From: Kryptolebias marmoratus
Taxonomy: Eukaryota > Chordata > Actinopteri > Cyprinodontiformes > Rivulidae
NCBI RefSeq assembly: GCF_001649575.2
Contig: NC_051446.1
Location: 23,691,748-23,755,747 of the forward strand
Reading direction: 5' to 3'
DNA: 64,000 nucleotides
The first letter of the stretch is position 1; every line of letters starts with the position of its first letter. The position numbers and the translations under genes are program-made. Positions 23,901 to 37,900 of this stretch are shown here, one piece after another. The notes below the pieces were generated by a model that did no database searches, was not told the origin of the DNA, and worked only from the letters and a program-made list of their open reading frames with translations.

Positions 23901-26900
23901 AATCTATTTAGGAGTGATGTCAACTATAATTTATCTTTTGAAGTGTCTGGTAAACACTTTATAAGAATTAAGAGAGTCTCATGTTTTACAGTGAGATGAG
24001 GACTCTCAGCTACTACCACATCAAACTTTAGCTCAATATCTGTAAATGTGAGTTAGACTGAAAGTTAATCATCTGTAGATGTACATCCAGTGATTACGTC
24101 CTGCAAGTTTCATTAAAATCTTGAATCGTTTTTGTCAAAGTCACAAACAGACCCGGGCAAAAAACACGATCGCCCGTGTTCGAGGTTTAAAAACCAAAAG
24201 TCGTCGTTGTTCATGTTGTCGTGTCACCGCTGTGGCGAGGGTGAGAAAAGAACATTCTTCGGATATCTCTGATGGTTAAATAAAGATGCACAGGAATGTC
24301 AATGGGCCCGTTGCTGAAAAACAATCCTCTCTAATGGCGCCGGAAGTTGCCAACAAAAGCCAAACGTTGACACGATGAGCTCCGAAAGATCACCTGTTTG
24401 TGAAACGGATGATACCGTTTCAGGATCAGAGCGGAGTCAGAGTTATTGTTTGGGTTTTAATCAGCTGCAGCTTTACAAGTTTTTAACTCACAGTTGAGTC
24501 AGACGTCCTGGTCACAGTAAACCTCCTTCATTCTGATCAGGTCCTTTCTGTGAGTCGGTGATGAGCTCAGCGACCAGCTTCAGCTGATAATTTGGTAAAT
24601 GGTAAATGGACTGTACTTATGCAGTGCCTTTCTGACCAACCAGGCCACTCAAAGCTCTTTACAACACAATCTGTTCCCTCATTTCTCCATCCACACACAT
24701 TCATACCGCACTCTGCTGCATCTCCACAAAGCTAATCTGAATAAATCATTTTGTAGAGTCTAATCAGCGCTTTAGATCGGATTCATACACCGATGGGGCA
24801 CATCAGAGGCAATTAGAAGGTCAGCGTCTTGCCCAGGGACACTTCAACATGTGGCATACTGGAGGAATCGAAGATAATAATCTTTATTTGTTCACAGTAA
24901 CAAAGATTACAGCGCAGTGAGGATGAAAACGCCGCCTGCAACACGAGACTCTTCAATAAATCACACGTCGGATTGTTGTTTGTAAAGAATCCGTGCTTTG
25001 GAGGAAATGATTTCCTTTGGCGGTCTTTGTTGTGCATCTAACACCTGTGGCTCATTTTTATCACCCAGTGCTCTGTGTGTGTGTGTGTGTGTACACCTAG
25101 CTTCTGTTACCTTTTTAGGACCACCTCTGGTATACACACCTGCCTCGTTGGGACCACTTGTTTCCTCCTTTGGTGGAACGCCATTTTTGGGTTAGGGGTC
25201 AGGTTTAGGGCTAAGATGTGGGTTAGTTATGTACTAGTAATGGTTAAGTTTAGGGTTAGGGTAAGGGTCAGGCTAAAGAAATGAAAGGAAATCCATATAT
25301 GGTCCCAACAAGGACAGAAATACGAACTTTTGCAGCCAACTGATTTTAGAAGAAACACAAAAATTGGTTATAACTCAGTCAATTTTACAGATAATGAGTT
25401 AAAATTTGGTGTGGTAGTAGCTGAGAGTCCTTCCTAATATATACTTTGAGCCCTAACATATTGTAGGTAAACATCTCCCATTTATTTCTGAGTTGTTGCC
25501 TTTTCTTGATGCAGAAATGACTGATTTTGGAGTTTTGTTGCGTTTTTTTTATGTTACATTTGAACCAAAGTCAAATTTCCACATTAGTGGATGATGAAGT
25601 GTTTTGTAAATATAAAGTAGGAACACCAGCTCACTGATCACATGGAACAGATCTGTAACATGACCGTAATGGTTGATGGGAAATTTTAACTGACTTTGTA
25701 GCTAATGACAGAAGTTAATGCTTTTTTAATGGGATTTATTGGAGCCGAACATTAGTGCGCATTTAGCAACTAAAGAGCCTGAAATGTCCGTCAGGAGTTA
25801 GTGATGACTAGAAATCAAACTCAAGTAATTAATGTTCTTTCTTTACATTATTCAGTGTTATAATGAACCGATCAGTGAAAAAGTGAAACTGTCATAATAA
25901 AAAAACAGAGTAAGGATGGACATTTTAGGCCAAAACAGTTAATTTATTAATAAATATCAGCCACAGCTACAAACAAACAGGAAGTCCAACTTGCAGCCGG
26001 TTGTCCTTCTTTCAGCGCTGGTTTATTTCATCCTTAACTCACACAGAGATGATTCATATAACATGTCAGCATAGCAACAAACTATAAAAGCAGCGTAAGC
26101 ATCCGAACCAGCGCTAAGCTCTGCTGATTTAGGACGAATGTCGGTTTTATCTTCTTGCTTAAAGAAGGACTTTGTCCACATGGTTGGGACTTAAATGGTC
26201 TCATAGCTGAAAACCCGTCTAATGAAGCCGAGTGTTCGGGTACGGAGACAGCCGCTGCTGCTAATCCTCTTCATCTTCATCAAGGCTGAGCTCACCCTTG
26301 ATTATAGCTTCCACTTTCTAATCCTTTCAAAATAAACTACGATGGAAGAAATATGAGTTGTTTTATTCATTTATTTATTATATGGCAGCCAGAGCGGGAA
26401 AAATATAATTAAAAGCAACTTGGTGTGTCACTACCAGGGGTGGTTATTTAAAAAAAAACAGAAAATTCTTAAAATTCACCTGTTTTAATTGGACTTTTAA
26501 TTTAAAAAAATCACTGCCCATCTCTAATACAGGATGAAACCGTCCCCCACCCACATTGATTATTGGAAAAACAATATCAGTCATAAAAAAAACACATTTT
26601 CCTCATTCTTTCTGTTCTGTCATGATACTGAAACCACTTTTCGCTTCAGTCTGAAGTGCAGGAGGGCATCGAGGGCAGTGATGGTCATTATATTATTTAA
26701 TGATTTATTACAGCTCAATTAGTCGGAGGTGGTATTGATTCCTGCACGCTTGATATTTCCGTTACGGTACGTTGTGATATATCGTGCAGCCCTGTTGTAA
26801 ATCGTCCTGTGAAGCTGAGCCTCGATGCAGAAACTGACACCGTTTTAGGATCACGTCTGATCGTCACAGATTCTGTTCTGGATGACTCCTTGGGTGTGGC

Positions 26901-29900
26901 GGGCTGATCTCAGCACTGCAGTCAGGAAATCAGAGACGAACGCTTTCTGCCTCTTATTCTCTCAGTGACACACTCAGGTTGTGTTTCCTGAGATCCTCAC
27001 ACACTCATCAACCCCTGGTATATTTTATTCTGTGTGTGTGTGTGTGTTGGCAGTGCTGACAGGTTAATTTGCTGCTGCTTGCCTGAAGAAAAAAACCTTT
27101 TTTCAGTCGTAGATTCATGCAGGATGATTTAGAAATGTGTTTGCACTAATTATGCTGTCTTCAAAATAAACCTGAAAGTCTCACAGGCAACAATTTCAGA
27201 CGATTGCAGACGTTTTTGTTTAGTGATGATAGTCATAATTACTGTTCCCATAATACTGAACCTAACAAGTACAGTGATGGATGGAAGAGTTGGCCTTTAT
27301 GTTGTCAGATATTTTACTTGTAAGTGAAGCGAATCTTATTTTATGTGACATCTGTTGCTGTGTGCCGTTCATTGTTGTAGTTTTTACTTACGATAGTTTG
27401 TTTAGTTACAGCTAATAAACTGATAAAATGTTCCATGAAAGTAAGAACACAAATACAAATAAAGATCCAGAAGGGATGCATATCACCCGCCACCTTTCCT
27501 CTCATGTTGAGGAATGATGGAGCCATTTTGGGGATATCTTATAAATAATATTTTGCTTGAGCTCACTCCATATAGTTAGCTCTCAGATGATGTGTTGGGG
27601 ATGACTTTCAGCTACTTCTGTGTCAAATTTTAGTTTAAAATCTGTCAGATTGACTGAGGTATGCTTATTTTTGTGGCTGTGGCAGCCATCTTGATTGCCT
27701 CCGAAATTAAATTATTTGCTTACTTTTTAAAGTTTCGTTGAAATCGTTCCACTCAGTCATGACATATTTTGCTAACAGACCCATGAATACTCAGACAGAA
27801 ACATTTTGTTTAGGCTAAGAAACAAAAAGGCGAAAGTTGGGCGATAAAACTTTTCATCTCCATCAAAATAACCAATCAGGATGGAGTAGCAGTTTGATGT
27901 TTTTGCCCTGATTTGTTCTGATTACAGAGCTTAAAGCAGATGTTTCACATCTGTCACGTGAAGAAGCAGATTTAGTAAACCCTGCAGTTGTTGGCGTGTT
28001 TGGCAGGTTGGTTGTTGAAGGTTGTGTACTTTACGTTTCCTTCATATATAAACAGTTTGCTCAGCTTCTGGTTTACCATCCAGACGGGGCTCTTTTAGGT
28101 GGTTTTTATCAGCCAGTCCTTCAGGGACTGGATGACCTCATCTCTGAGTGCAGAGTCCATCCCAGAGGTGTCCAGTTCTGGTCCTGGTCCTGGTCCTGGT
28201 CCTGAAGGTCCTCCATCCTGCAGGTTTTAGATGTTTCTCTGCTCTTCAGCAGGTCTTAAAGTTCTGCTGAAGCCCGTTAATCCCTCAGTCATTCAGATCA
28301 GGTGAGTCGGAGCAGAGAAACATCTAAAACCTGCAGGATAGTGACCCACCAGGACCAGGACTGGACACCACTGCTCTGTGAGGAGGCGGTGACACAAACA
28401 GAACAGTTTGTGACGAATGTGATGAAAAGTTTTAACTTTTCCAACAACATAAACGGCCCAAACGATGCTCAGAGCTGTCCTGGATTATTATTTGCTCGAG
28501 AAGGCAGCTGTTTTGGAACTGCATGTTAGTTTTTGTATTTAACTTCACAGAAGAGCAGTTTGTATTTTCTATCCTGAGCTTATCAAATGAAGATTACAGC
28601 CATGGTTTGTCTCCCTGCAGACGGATGTGAACGCCTGTTATCTGCGCGCAGCTCGGGCTGGAAATCTGGAGAAAGCTTTGGACTACCTGAAGAACGGAGT
28701 CGATATCAATATTTGCAATCAGGTAAGATCATCACACTGTAAACTGTTAATAACAACACTGCTGTGGTTTTAGCCATTTATTCTTTATTCTCTGCAGCAT
28801 TTTATCTTTGTGGCTAGACTCATCAGGACTCTTACTTTGTATCATTTGTTCATGATGATAAAAACGTTTCTGAAGAAGCTTTTAAACGTGTCAGTGCAGT
28901 TTCTAATAACCTAAGGTAAGATTAAATGCCTACGTTTAGATATGTGAGCTGCATAAGAAGTTTAAAGAAACGTTAAAGGGTCACCATGGTAACCACACAT
29001 CTGTGTCTGTCACTCCCTGACAGCAGATTTTAGAGAGAAAGACAAAAACAGACATAAAATGTAAACCCGAGTGTGTGCTCTCTGCACCCTGAGGGGATTT
29101 GTGATCAAACTGTAAATCCTCTAACAGTGAGTGGTTAAAAAAAAACAACTCCCTCTGCATTTTGTTGTTTCATTTGTATATGTACTAAGAGTTTGTTTGC
29201 AAAATGTTTGAAAACTTTAGACGTCTCAAAAATTAGTCCTGGACATTTCATGAAACAAATCAAACCTAAACTGTAATTGTTCAAAAACCTTAAAATATTT
29301 CAAAATAAAAGTCCAGACGTGTCAAGCCCAGCTTCCTGACTCTGAATGATGTCTTTAAAGCGAAGTCTGTCTGAGCTGTGGAGCTCCTGAGATCTGAGTT
29401 TTCCCGGTGTTGTCTATGGAAAACTTTCCCAGTTTTTTGCACATTTTGTTTATGTTGTACGACAAACTGCTACCAAAGGTTAGAGCAAACTGTTCCTAAT
29501 GGAACTGCACATTTTGATGTATAGACTAAAAACAGAAACTAAACAGAATAGTAGAAACAGGGGTGTCAAACTCCAGGCCTCGAGGGGCCGCTGTCCTGGA
29601 AGTTTTAGGTGTTTCTGCTCCAACACACCTGATTCAGACGGTTTAATCACCTCCTCACCAAATCATCAGGTTCTCCAGGAGCACGGCAACAAGTCATCCA
29701 TTTAAACCAGGTGTTTTAAAACAAGAACACGTCTAAAACATGCAGGAGAGCGGCCCCCGAGGAACGGAGTTTGACACCCCTGGTTTAAACAGATCCACTG
29801 ACATGAGCGAATACTTTCTCCTCACGTCTGTCTCCTGCTTGTTTTCCTTCCCAGAATGGTCTGAACGCTCTCCATCTCGCCTCCAAGGAGGGCCACGTGG

Positions 29901-31891
29901 AAGTGGTGGCTGAGCTCATCAAGCACGGCGCCAACGTGGACGCAGCCACTAAGGTGCGTTGGCGCCAGCCGTCACAGGAACACGGGCGTGCTCGGCCACG
30001 TTCTGCTGAATTTGCACCTATCCCAAAGTCACATTGCTGAGGAGATGAATGGCTGTGCGTTAGAGGAGGGGACGAGATCCCATCTAGTAAAAGTCTGTCA
30101 CTGAGCGCGCACGGCAGTATTTCACCACGCGAGCGTTTGCTGTCGGTGTAAAACGCTCACAGGAAGCATTAGTGCTGGAATAAATGACAGTGAATCCATG
30201 CAACAGGAGGAAAATGAATTAAATCCTGAAGGTCTGCAGATGAAGTGGCTGTTTGTTTGACAGGATTGATTCTGCAGAACTGCTGAGCTGCACTGATCCT
30301 CTGGTCTCTGGAAACTTTCACCTGTTTTATAACAAAAGCATACAAAGTTGATTACCGATTATTATAAATATCCAGCATTTCTTTCCGTTAATATGTGTAA
30401 AATGCCCACATTCTGAAGCAGAGCCTTGTTTTCAGTTTTCTGGGTTTGCACCTGTTGGCTGGATCTGTGGGGTTTGGATCAAGGCGCAGTGACCTTTGTA
30501 ATCAATTAATGTGTCACTCAGTCGGTTGTAGGGAGTGGAAATAAAAACCCGTCTCCCTCTCATAGTCCTGGGATGGATGTTTGATCCGTGATGTTTAAAT
30601 GCGAGCCAGCTTTTCACTTTTCAGACATTCCCACTCAATAAAATTCCAAGACTGAAACATTAAGGTTTAAATAATATTTATGGAACGATGTTTGTGCGCC
30701 AGCGTGCATGCAGACTGGAGAGGAAGGGGACACAGATCTGGGTCTTAAACACTCCTCAAGTTGCTCTTTTCTCAGGTTTTGTTACGTTTTCGACGGGTTC
30801 TTATTTCCGTTCCCGTTCAGATAAGAACAAACCGTTTCCTGGATCTGGCCTCTTGTTGTCAAGTTGGTCTCAGTGAAAGTAGGAGTGTGTTGTTGCTGTG
30901 TGAATCACAGCTAACAGCTGCTGTAACCGACACACACACACACACACACACAAAAAACAGGTGTTTTTATTCAAAGAGTTAATGTGTGTACCGCTGTTCC
31001 TCCACACGGTTTATCTTACCACTGTCTAATTTTGTCTGTTCGGTTGTTTTCCTCTTTCTGTTCATCGATTTGTTCCCATATCAGAGCTGTCATCTGTCGC
31101 CATGACAGGATGGCGATCATGTAACTGACATGACGCTTACAATAAGATAGCTCCGCCCTCGCGGTCATGTGACCTCGGGTAGACAAGCCTCCCACAAACT
31201 GGGCAGCTGACATTTGAGGCTTTTCTGCCACATCGAGTCCAACATCAGTTTTGTGAAGTTAATTGAAGAAAATCACAGAGAAATCGAAGTTAACTTTTCT
31301 TTATTTCGATTCATTTAATATTAACTCAATTTAAACTGATTTAAATTCAGCCGTGAAAGTGAAACAAAGTCAAGAATTCAAAGAGAAGCGCAGCTGCCTT
31401 TGATTCAACGCGCTACAAATCCCCGAAAGACTGAGAGTCCACAGCAGGAAGTGAAATACAGTCCGAATAAATCCAGTTAATTCAACTCGTAATGAATAAT
31501 GTTAGGATATAATCCCTTATTTTGTGCTATTTTAGTGGTTTCACATGGGATAAATGAGCTTTAAATACTGATGTGGTTACAAACTACAAATCACAAACGC
31601 TTCAAGGATGTCAGGTTTCATCTGTTTCCGTGTTGTTCTGCTGATTTAGGAGCATTTATTTGTTGTCCAGATGTAATAATATCAGACAAATATATATATA
31701 AACATAGTCATCTCTTAAAATTAAAGCAAACACCAATAATAATAATAATAATAATAATAATGAAACCTTTTCTCTTCCTTCCCAACAGAAAGGAAACACT
31801 GCCCTCCACATAGCTTCCCTCGCCGGGCAGACTGATGTGGTGAAGGAGCTCGTCACAAATGGTGCAAATGTCAACGCACAATCTCAGGTAC

Positions 31892-31942
<51 letters not shown>

Positions 31943-34900
31943 GCGCGCGCGTGCACAAAACAATGTGTGAAACCAGCCTGGAGTGTGTGTGTATCCATGC
32001 AGATGAATCATCTGTGTTTGTGTGCTGTGTCAGCAGCTTTACAAGGCAGCCTGGCTTCAATTCAGTCGTTATCACACACACACTGGTGACCCTGTGGCCA
32101 CAGCAGCCATAATAATGTCAGCGTCAGAGCCTTGGCAGGAGCTGCTGAGAGGAAGAAAATGCCGCTGATATTGACAGGTTCTTACTGTCTTCATCCTGAA
32201 GCTCATCAGAGAAAAACTGGAGCTGTAAATATAAAATAATACAAGGAAAAACTGTACAAATGCCCATCATAAGCTGTATTTTTTTTATAAATCAAAGGTG
32301 TTTACATGCCGGGACATATTTATCCTCCTTGAAGCGTCTTTTTCAAAATAATTTCTCAGGTTTTGTTCTGAAACTTTGCTCCAGCTCTTTATTCAGCTCA
32401 TAAAATGTGTAACTCTGTAAACAGAGCGTTTTGTTTGGCCTCGTTCACAGGGAAAGAAACAAAAACTACGAGAACGTAAACTCCTTTCAGAGTGAAAACT
32501 GTAATATTTTATGCTTTGTTTAACTTATTCAACCAATCAGAATATTAGAATAAATTAAATTAAATTAAAAACTTAGACCCGAATCACACAAACACTGATT
32601 ATTTTCAAAACAAACGTCTTCTGCTGCCGTTGGGACTCTCATTTAAATGCAAACTGTTTTTCTTTTTCTTTTTTTTTTAATCTTTTTCCAGTTTTTGGTG
32701 CTGATTAACCAGATTAAAAGCCCTGACTCATTAACAAACACTAACACATTAATTCAGAACTCAGATATGTTGCAGTTATTGATTATATTAAACACATCCA
32801 GGGGTGGAAATTAAAAAATTTGTTGTGGACAAATTTTTTTACCAGCCACTCAAATATTTTACCAGCCACTATTTTTTGTTGTGACAAAAAGTTATTTCAT
32901 ATGATGATGATGATCGACGCGGGTGGAAGCAGTTGTGGTGCCCTACAACCAGTTAATTTACCAACAAGTCTTTAACTGTGTTTATTCCTCTCATCATGGA
33001 CAATAAGTCCTCTGAATTTGGAGACATTTGGGTTTTTTTTTGCAAAAGTTACCAGGGGGGAACCAAATATTTCAGCTGTCTGAAATAATCGGTTCCCCCT
33101 CTANNNNNNNNNNNNNNNNNNNNNNNNNNNNNNNNNNNNNNNNNNNNNNNNNNNNNNNNNNNNNNNNNNNNNNNNNNNNNNNNNNNNNNNNNNNNNNNNN
33201 NNNNNNNNNNNNNNNNNNNNNNNNNNNNNNNNNNNNNNNNNNNNNNNNNNNNNNNNNNNNNNNNNNNNNNNNNNNNNNNNNNNNNNNNNNNNNNNNNNNN
33301 NNNNNNNNNNNNNNNNNNNNNNNNNNNNNNNNNNNNNNNNNNNNNNNNNNNNNNNNNNNNNNNNNNNNNNNNNNNNNNNNNNNNNNNNNNNNNNNNNNNN
33401 NNNNNNNNNNNNNNNNNNNNNNNNNNNNNNNNNNNNNNNNNNNNNNNNNNNNNNNNNNNNNNNNNNNNNNNNNNCAACTCGAGCACATTGCTGCCCCCTA
33501 TATGTCAGGAGGACAAATAACACCTTTTCTGTTCAAATTGCCAACCCGCCACAGTGGCGTGTGTGTTGATCAAATTCACCCGCCCCTTCAAATATTTACC
33601 CGCATTTGGCCAGTGGCGGGGGCTAATATACACCCCTGAACACATCACCTGATCTTTGAACTCAATATGAATAAAATCTTCTGTGTTTTACTGCAGCAAC
33701 ATGGAGCTTTGGAAACCCTTCTCTTCTTCAAACACAGATATCTGCTCGTTGTTGTAGATATTTAGATGTTTAGATTGAGACGTTTGTCTCGGATGTCCTC
33801 TAACCTGACGATCTGATCATTTTGTTTGTTTTTTCTAGAATGGCTTCACGCCGCTCTACATGGCAGCTCAGGAGAATCACCTGGACGTGGTGCAGTTTTT
33901 ACTCGACAGGGGCTCCAGTCAGAGCATCGCCACCGAGGTAAAAACACGAGGCCGAGCAGACGATAAACGGCTCCGGTTTGTCCCAGCGCTCGTCTCTCCT
34001 GGCTGTGTAATTAAACTGAAGCATTACGACCTGCAGGTTTCTCTACCTGCGGCGCTTTTAGGATGTGTGATATACAGCGCTGTCATCTGCGAGGGTCAAA
34101 AGGGTAGTTTTCTTGGATTGAGGTGGTGCTGGTGGAGGAGTGAAGATGGAGTCGGCAGCAGCTCAGCGATGATGTGACCTTGCAGCCGCCTCCCTCCGGA
34201 GGAATCTGTGGTGGAAACGTGTCGACAGGCGGCAAACTGGCAGCTGAAGTGTGAAAAAAAACACACTTATATCATCAAATACATCCAATTCTGCTTCTGC
34301 TGTCAAATATTTACCTCACAGCCTCAAAATGATTTATAACTGGTCCTTGTTTGGCTCAAAATCCACTTATTTTTCCTTAAAGAAGAAAAAGGAAAGACGA
34401 TTTTAGGATTTAAAATGTTTCTACATCATAGTAGACATTAGTTTTCATTTAAATTAAAATGCCCACAGGTTTAGATTTCAAAAGTAAAAAATAAAAATAA
34501 AACTCAGAGGTTAATAAAAGCATGTTTAAGTTGCCTTCACAGTAAAAAATGAAGATTTTATTTTGAAAAGCTCTAATATTTCTGAAAGATACGAGTTTGG
34601 TCACAAACTCATAGAGCAAGTAGGAGATTTATTTATTTAATGACTCAGGGATTAAATTTTAATTAATGACACTTACTTTGTGTGCAGATCTTTTTTATGA
34701 TTACCGTTTTTATTTGTTTGTTTAGCATCCATTCCAGTAGATTTTCTGACATTTGGGTTATTTTTAGTTTAAAAAGTATTTTTGTACCTTTCTTGTTTTT
34801 TTAAGATGGCGTTCAAAGTTTATTTTACTACAAACCTGCAAACAAACTGTTGCATTTAGTCAAGATTTTAATCAGAAAATTGTGAAAAAAGAGCTGTTTT

Positions 34901-37900
34901 TCTTTCTTTTGGATAAACTTTATTAGCAAAACTTCAGTAAACATGATAAACAAATCAAAACACTGAACTTTGCTCAAATCAAATATATTTTTTATATTCA
35001 GATTTAGAGATGGACAGAAAATGTTTTTAACTTTGAGTTTAAAAATAAATAAGACAAATTACAACTAGAGAAATGTATTTTTCTGCAAGAATTCAGTTTG
35101 AATCCCGAGTGCCAAATAAGAAATTTGCTGAAACTGAGTGATTTAAAGCTAAAGGAAGCAGAACATCAGCTAAAAGCTAAAGGAAGCAGATGCTTCTGTT
35201 TTTATTTACCAAACAGAAAAGGTTCAACCTGAAACTCAATCAAAGCCCTGAAGAGTTTAAATAAATCTAAAAAAGATGAAGTTATTAACATATAAAGCTT
35301 GTGTTATCCTTTAGTTTTCTCTGTTATCATCATAAATACACTTTCATTTCCTCACGTCGTCTCCCAGCGCTGCTCGCAAATGTTGACATTATTTCTGAAA
35401 GATTTGAAGTCATTTTATGAAAAGGAGATGTTCACTTTTATTTGGAAACATTGTTCAAAGTAAAGAACGTGCTTTAACTGCTGGGGACTATTTTCAGAGG
35501 CGGACTGATACACATTTGCTGCTGCTGTGGCAAAATAAGAAGCATCAGGCTTTATATATACAAATAATTATCATTTTAGGATTGATGTTTTGGTTTTGGT
35601 TTGGACTTTCGGGTCTGTTGAAATGTGTTTATTCAAGGAGACAGAAAGAATTAGCTAATTATAAAACAACAACCTGAACTGAAGCTGCCTGTTTGTCGTT
35701 TTTTGGAAATAACTGATGTTTTCAGAGCTCCTTGTTTTCCCCTCCGTTTCCCTCTATTGTTCCTGTTTCTGTCTCCTCCTCCCCGTTCTCCTCCTTTCAC
35801 CTCCTCGCGGTCTCCTCCGGTGGGACAGATGGTGAATAATTCATGCGGGGAAATCTATACCCATGTTGGAAGCATCTCCATGTGTTTAATAATTCATGTT
35901 TAGGCATTTCAGCAGAGCTCGAGGCAGAAGAAAACAGAATTCCTTCTTTCCTTTTACATTTTATATTATTTTAATCTGTTTATTGCAGGAATGTTTTAGT
36001 TTCTGCATGTTTGTTTAAAGGTGGATTCAGGTGCTTATTTCTCCTGCAGTCTAATTACTTCTGCAGACTTTGTGCTATTTTAGCTGTTTGTATATCCAAA
36101 ACCTTTGGCTCCTTCAGGAGATGGCTGCTAGGAATTTTGTTTTTTGTAACTTTTATACATTTGAAAATTTTTAACCCATAGAATTGCATACCTTTAAAAC
36201 CATTGTTGTTGAAGTATTTGCCTTTTTATACAATTATTTTAGTTTTTAGCTACCGTACTGCTGCTTTAGCCTTTAGTTACTGTTCTGCTACTTTTATCTT
36301 CCAGCTAGCCTTGTGCTACTTTAAATTTTAGTCTGCTTTTGTTTGTTTTTTAGCTAATGTTCTGCTTCTTTTACCTATGACGGCTCAGTTTCAGTAGTTT
36401 GTCTCATTGCTGATTGCTGTGGGTGAATCCGCCGCCTCACGTCAGGTTTTCAAAGCGTGAGGATTAAAATAAAAAGTTGCTCTTTGCCACCGTTCTGTTT
36501 CCTGTTCCTGTCATCGTCTGTCGGTGTATTTTTAGAGCGTCAGGCTTGCTTTGGGTCTTTTTCTGGACTGGGTTGGCTCTCCTCGTTTGAAATCCTTAAA
36601 ATCAGCTAATTTTATGCATCGGGATGGGTTTGTGTTCCTTTGGGTGTGGCTGTGTGTGTGTGTTTGTGTGGAGAAGCTGCTCAGGTTTTTTCTGTTTTGG
36701 TGTGTGGGTGTGTGGCGATCATCCAGACGGAAACACGCCTGTTCACACAAACACAGTCTGTGTTTTCTTACAGGCCAGAGGAAACCTTTCCTTTTCGCCG
36801 ATGATCCGTGGAAGCCGCTTAAGGCTCCGTCACACCGCGTAAGAAGTCGGTTCTCGACCACGTGGTTGGGAGACGTTTGTTTTTGCTCTCTCCCGGGAAG
36901 CTAAAACGGGTTTCTTCCCGCCTTGTTTTGCTGGAACAGTTGTAAAGACGGCTGGATTTTTCTGCTTCACAGCGGAGCAGCAGAAGCAAAATGGCTCCAT
37001 TAAAGCTCATAAACAGCTTCTGACCAATCACACGACACTTGGCTCAAACCGCTGTGACAAACTGCGGCCCGGGCCTCGTGTCATGAAGGGGGCGAAGCTG
37101 CTACAAGAACAAAATGACCACGTGACACGGAGGATGACAGCAGCTTGACAGACTCTTGCTTTTTGTTTATAAGATACTCTCAGATAAATAGTTGTTTTAT
37201 TGATGTTTTTTGTCTTGAGAACCTCCCAGGTCTGTTTTACATCAAAGTCTTGACGCCCATATTGCTGAAGAAACTATTCACTAATAGTCAGTTTGAAGTT
37301 TCTGCAAAGATCTGTCTCCTTATATCAGATCTTTCTTTGTGTAAAAAGTTTAAAAACTGTCTTCATGCAATCATTCAGGTTTTTTTTTCTTCAATCTTCA
37401 GCGTCTTGATTGATAAACCTGAAGTTTCCCAACAGCTTGTCTGATATTTCTGCCCTTCGGTCAGGTAGAGTCAGGTGATTCCAGGCATGATTTTAGGACT
37501 GGTGAAAACAGAAACCTGGGTGTTAGTTTGATGAGGACAGGTGCTTTGATCACCTACCACATGATGTTTTATTCAGTTGTCGTGATCAGTGAAAAGACAT
37601 TTAAATTTACGGTCTCCAGTCCTGGTCCTAGTGGACCACTATCCTGAAAATTTTGGTTGTTTCTCTGCTCTGACACCTGATTAGGATAACTGAGGGATTA
37701 ACGGGCTTCTGCAGAACTTGAATAGCAGGGAAACACATAAAACATGCAGGATAGACGCCCACCAGGACCAGGACTGGACGCCACTGCTTTAGAGAAAAAG
37801 ACAGCCCACTTTTGTGTTTCTGCAATTTTTTTTCATGGGACTGAAATGGAATGCAGATTATGGTGTTATTAGGGGTTAGGGCCTTTTGGCCCAGGGCTAG

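Noticed and set aside
31708..32112. Open frames made of Thr-His or Cys-Val repeats
   Set aside because: Translations of the CA/TG microsatellite at exon 4.
33028..33639. Long open frames on both strands across 33.1-33.5 kb
   Set aside because: They span the run of N and have no real sequence content.
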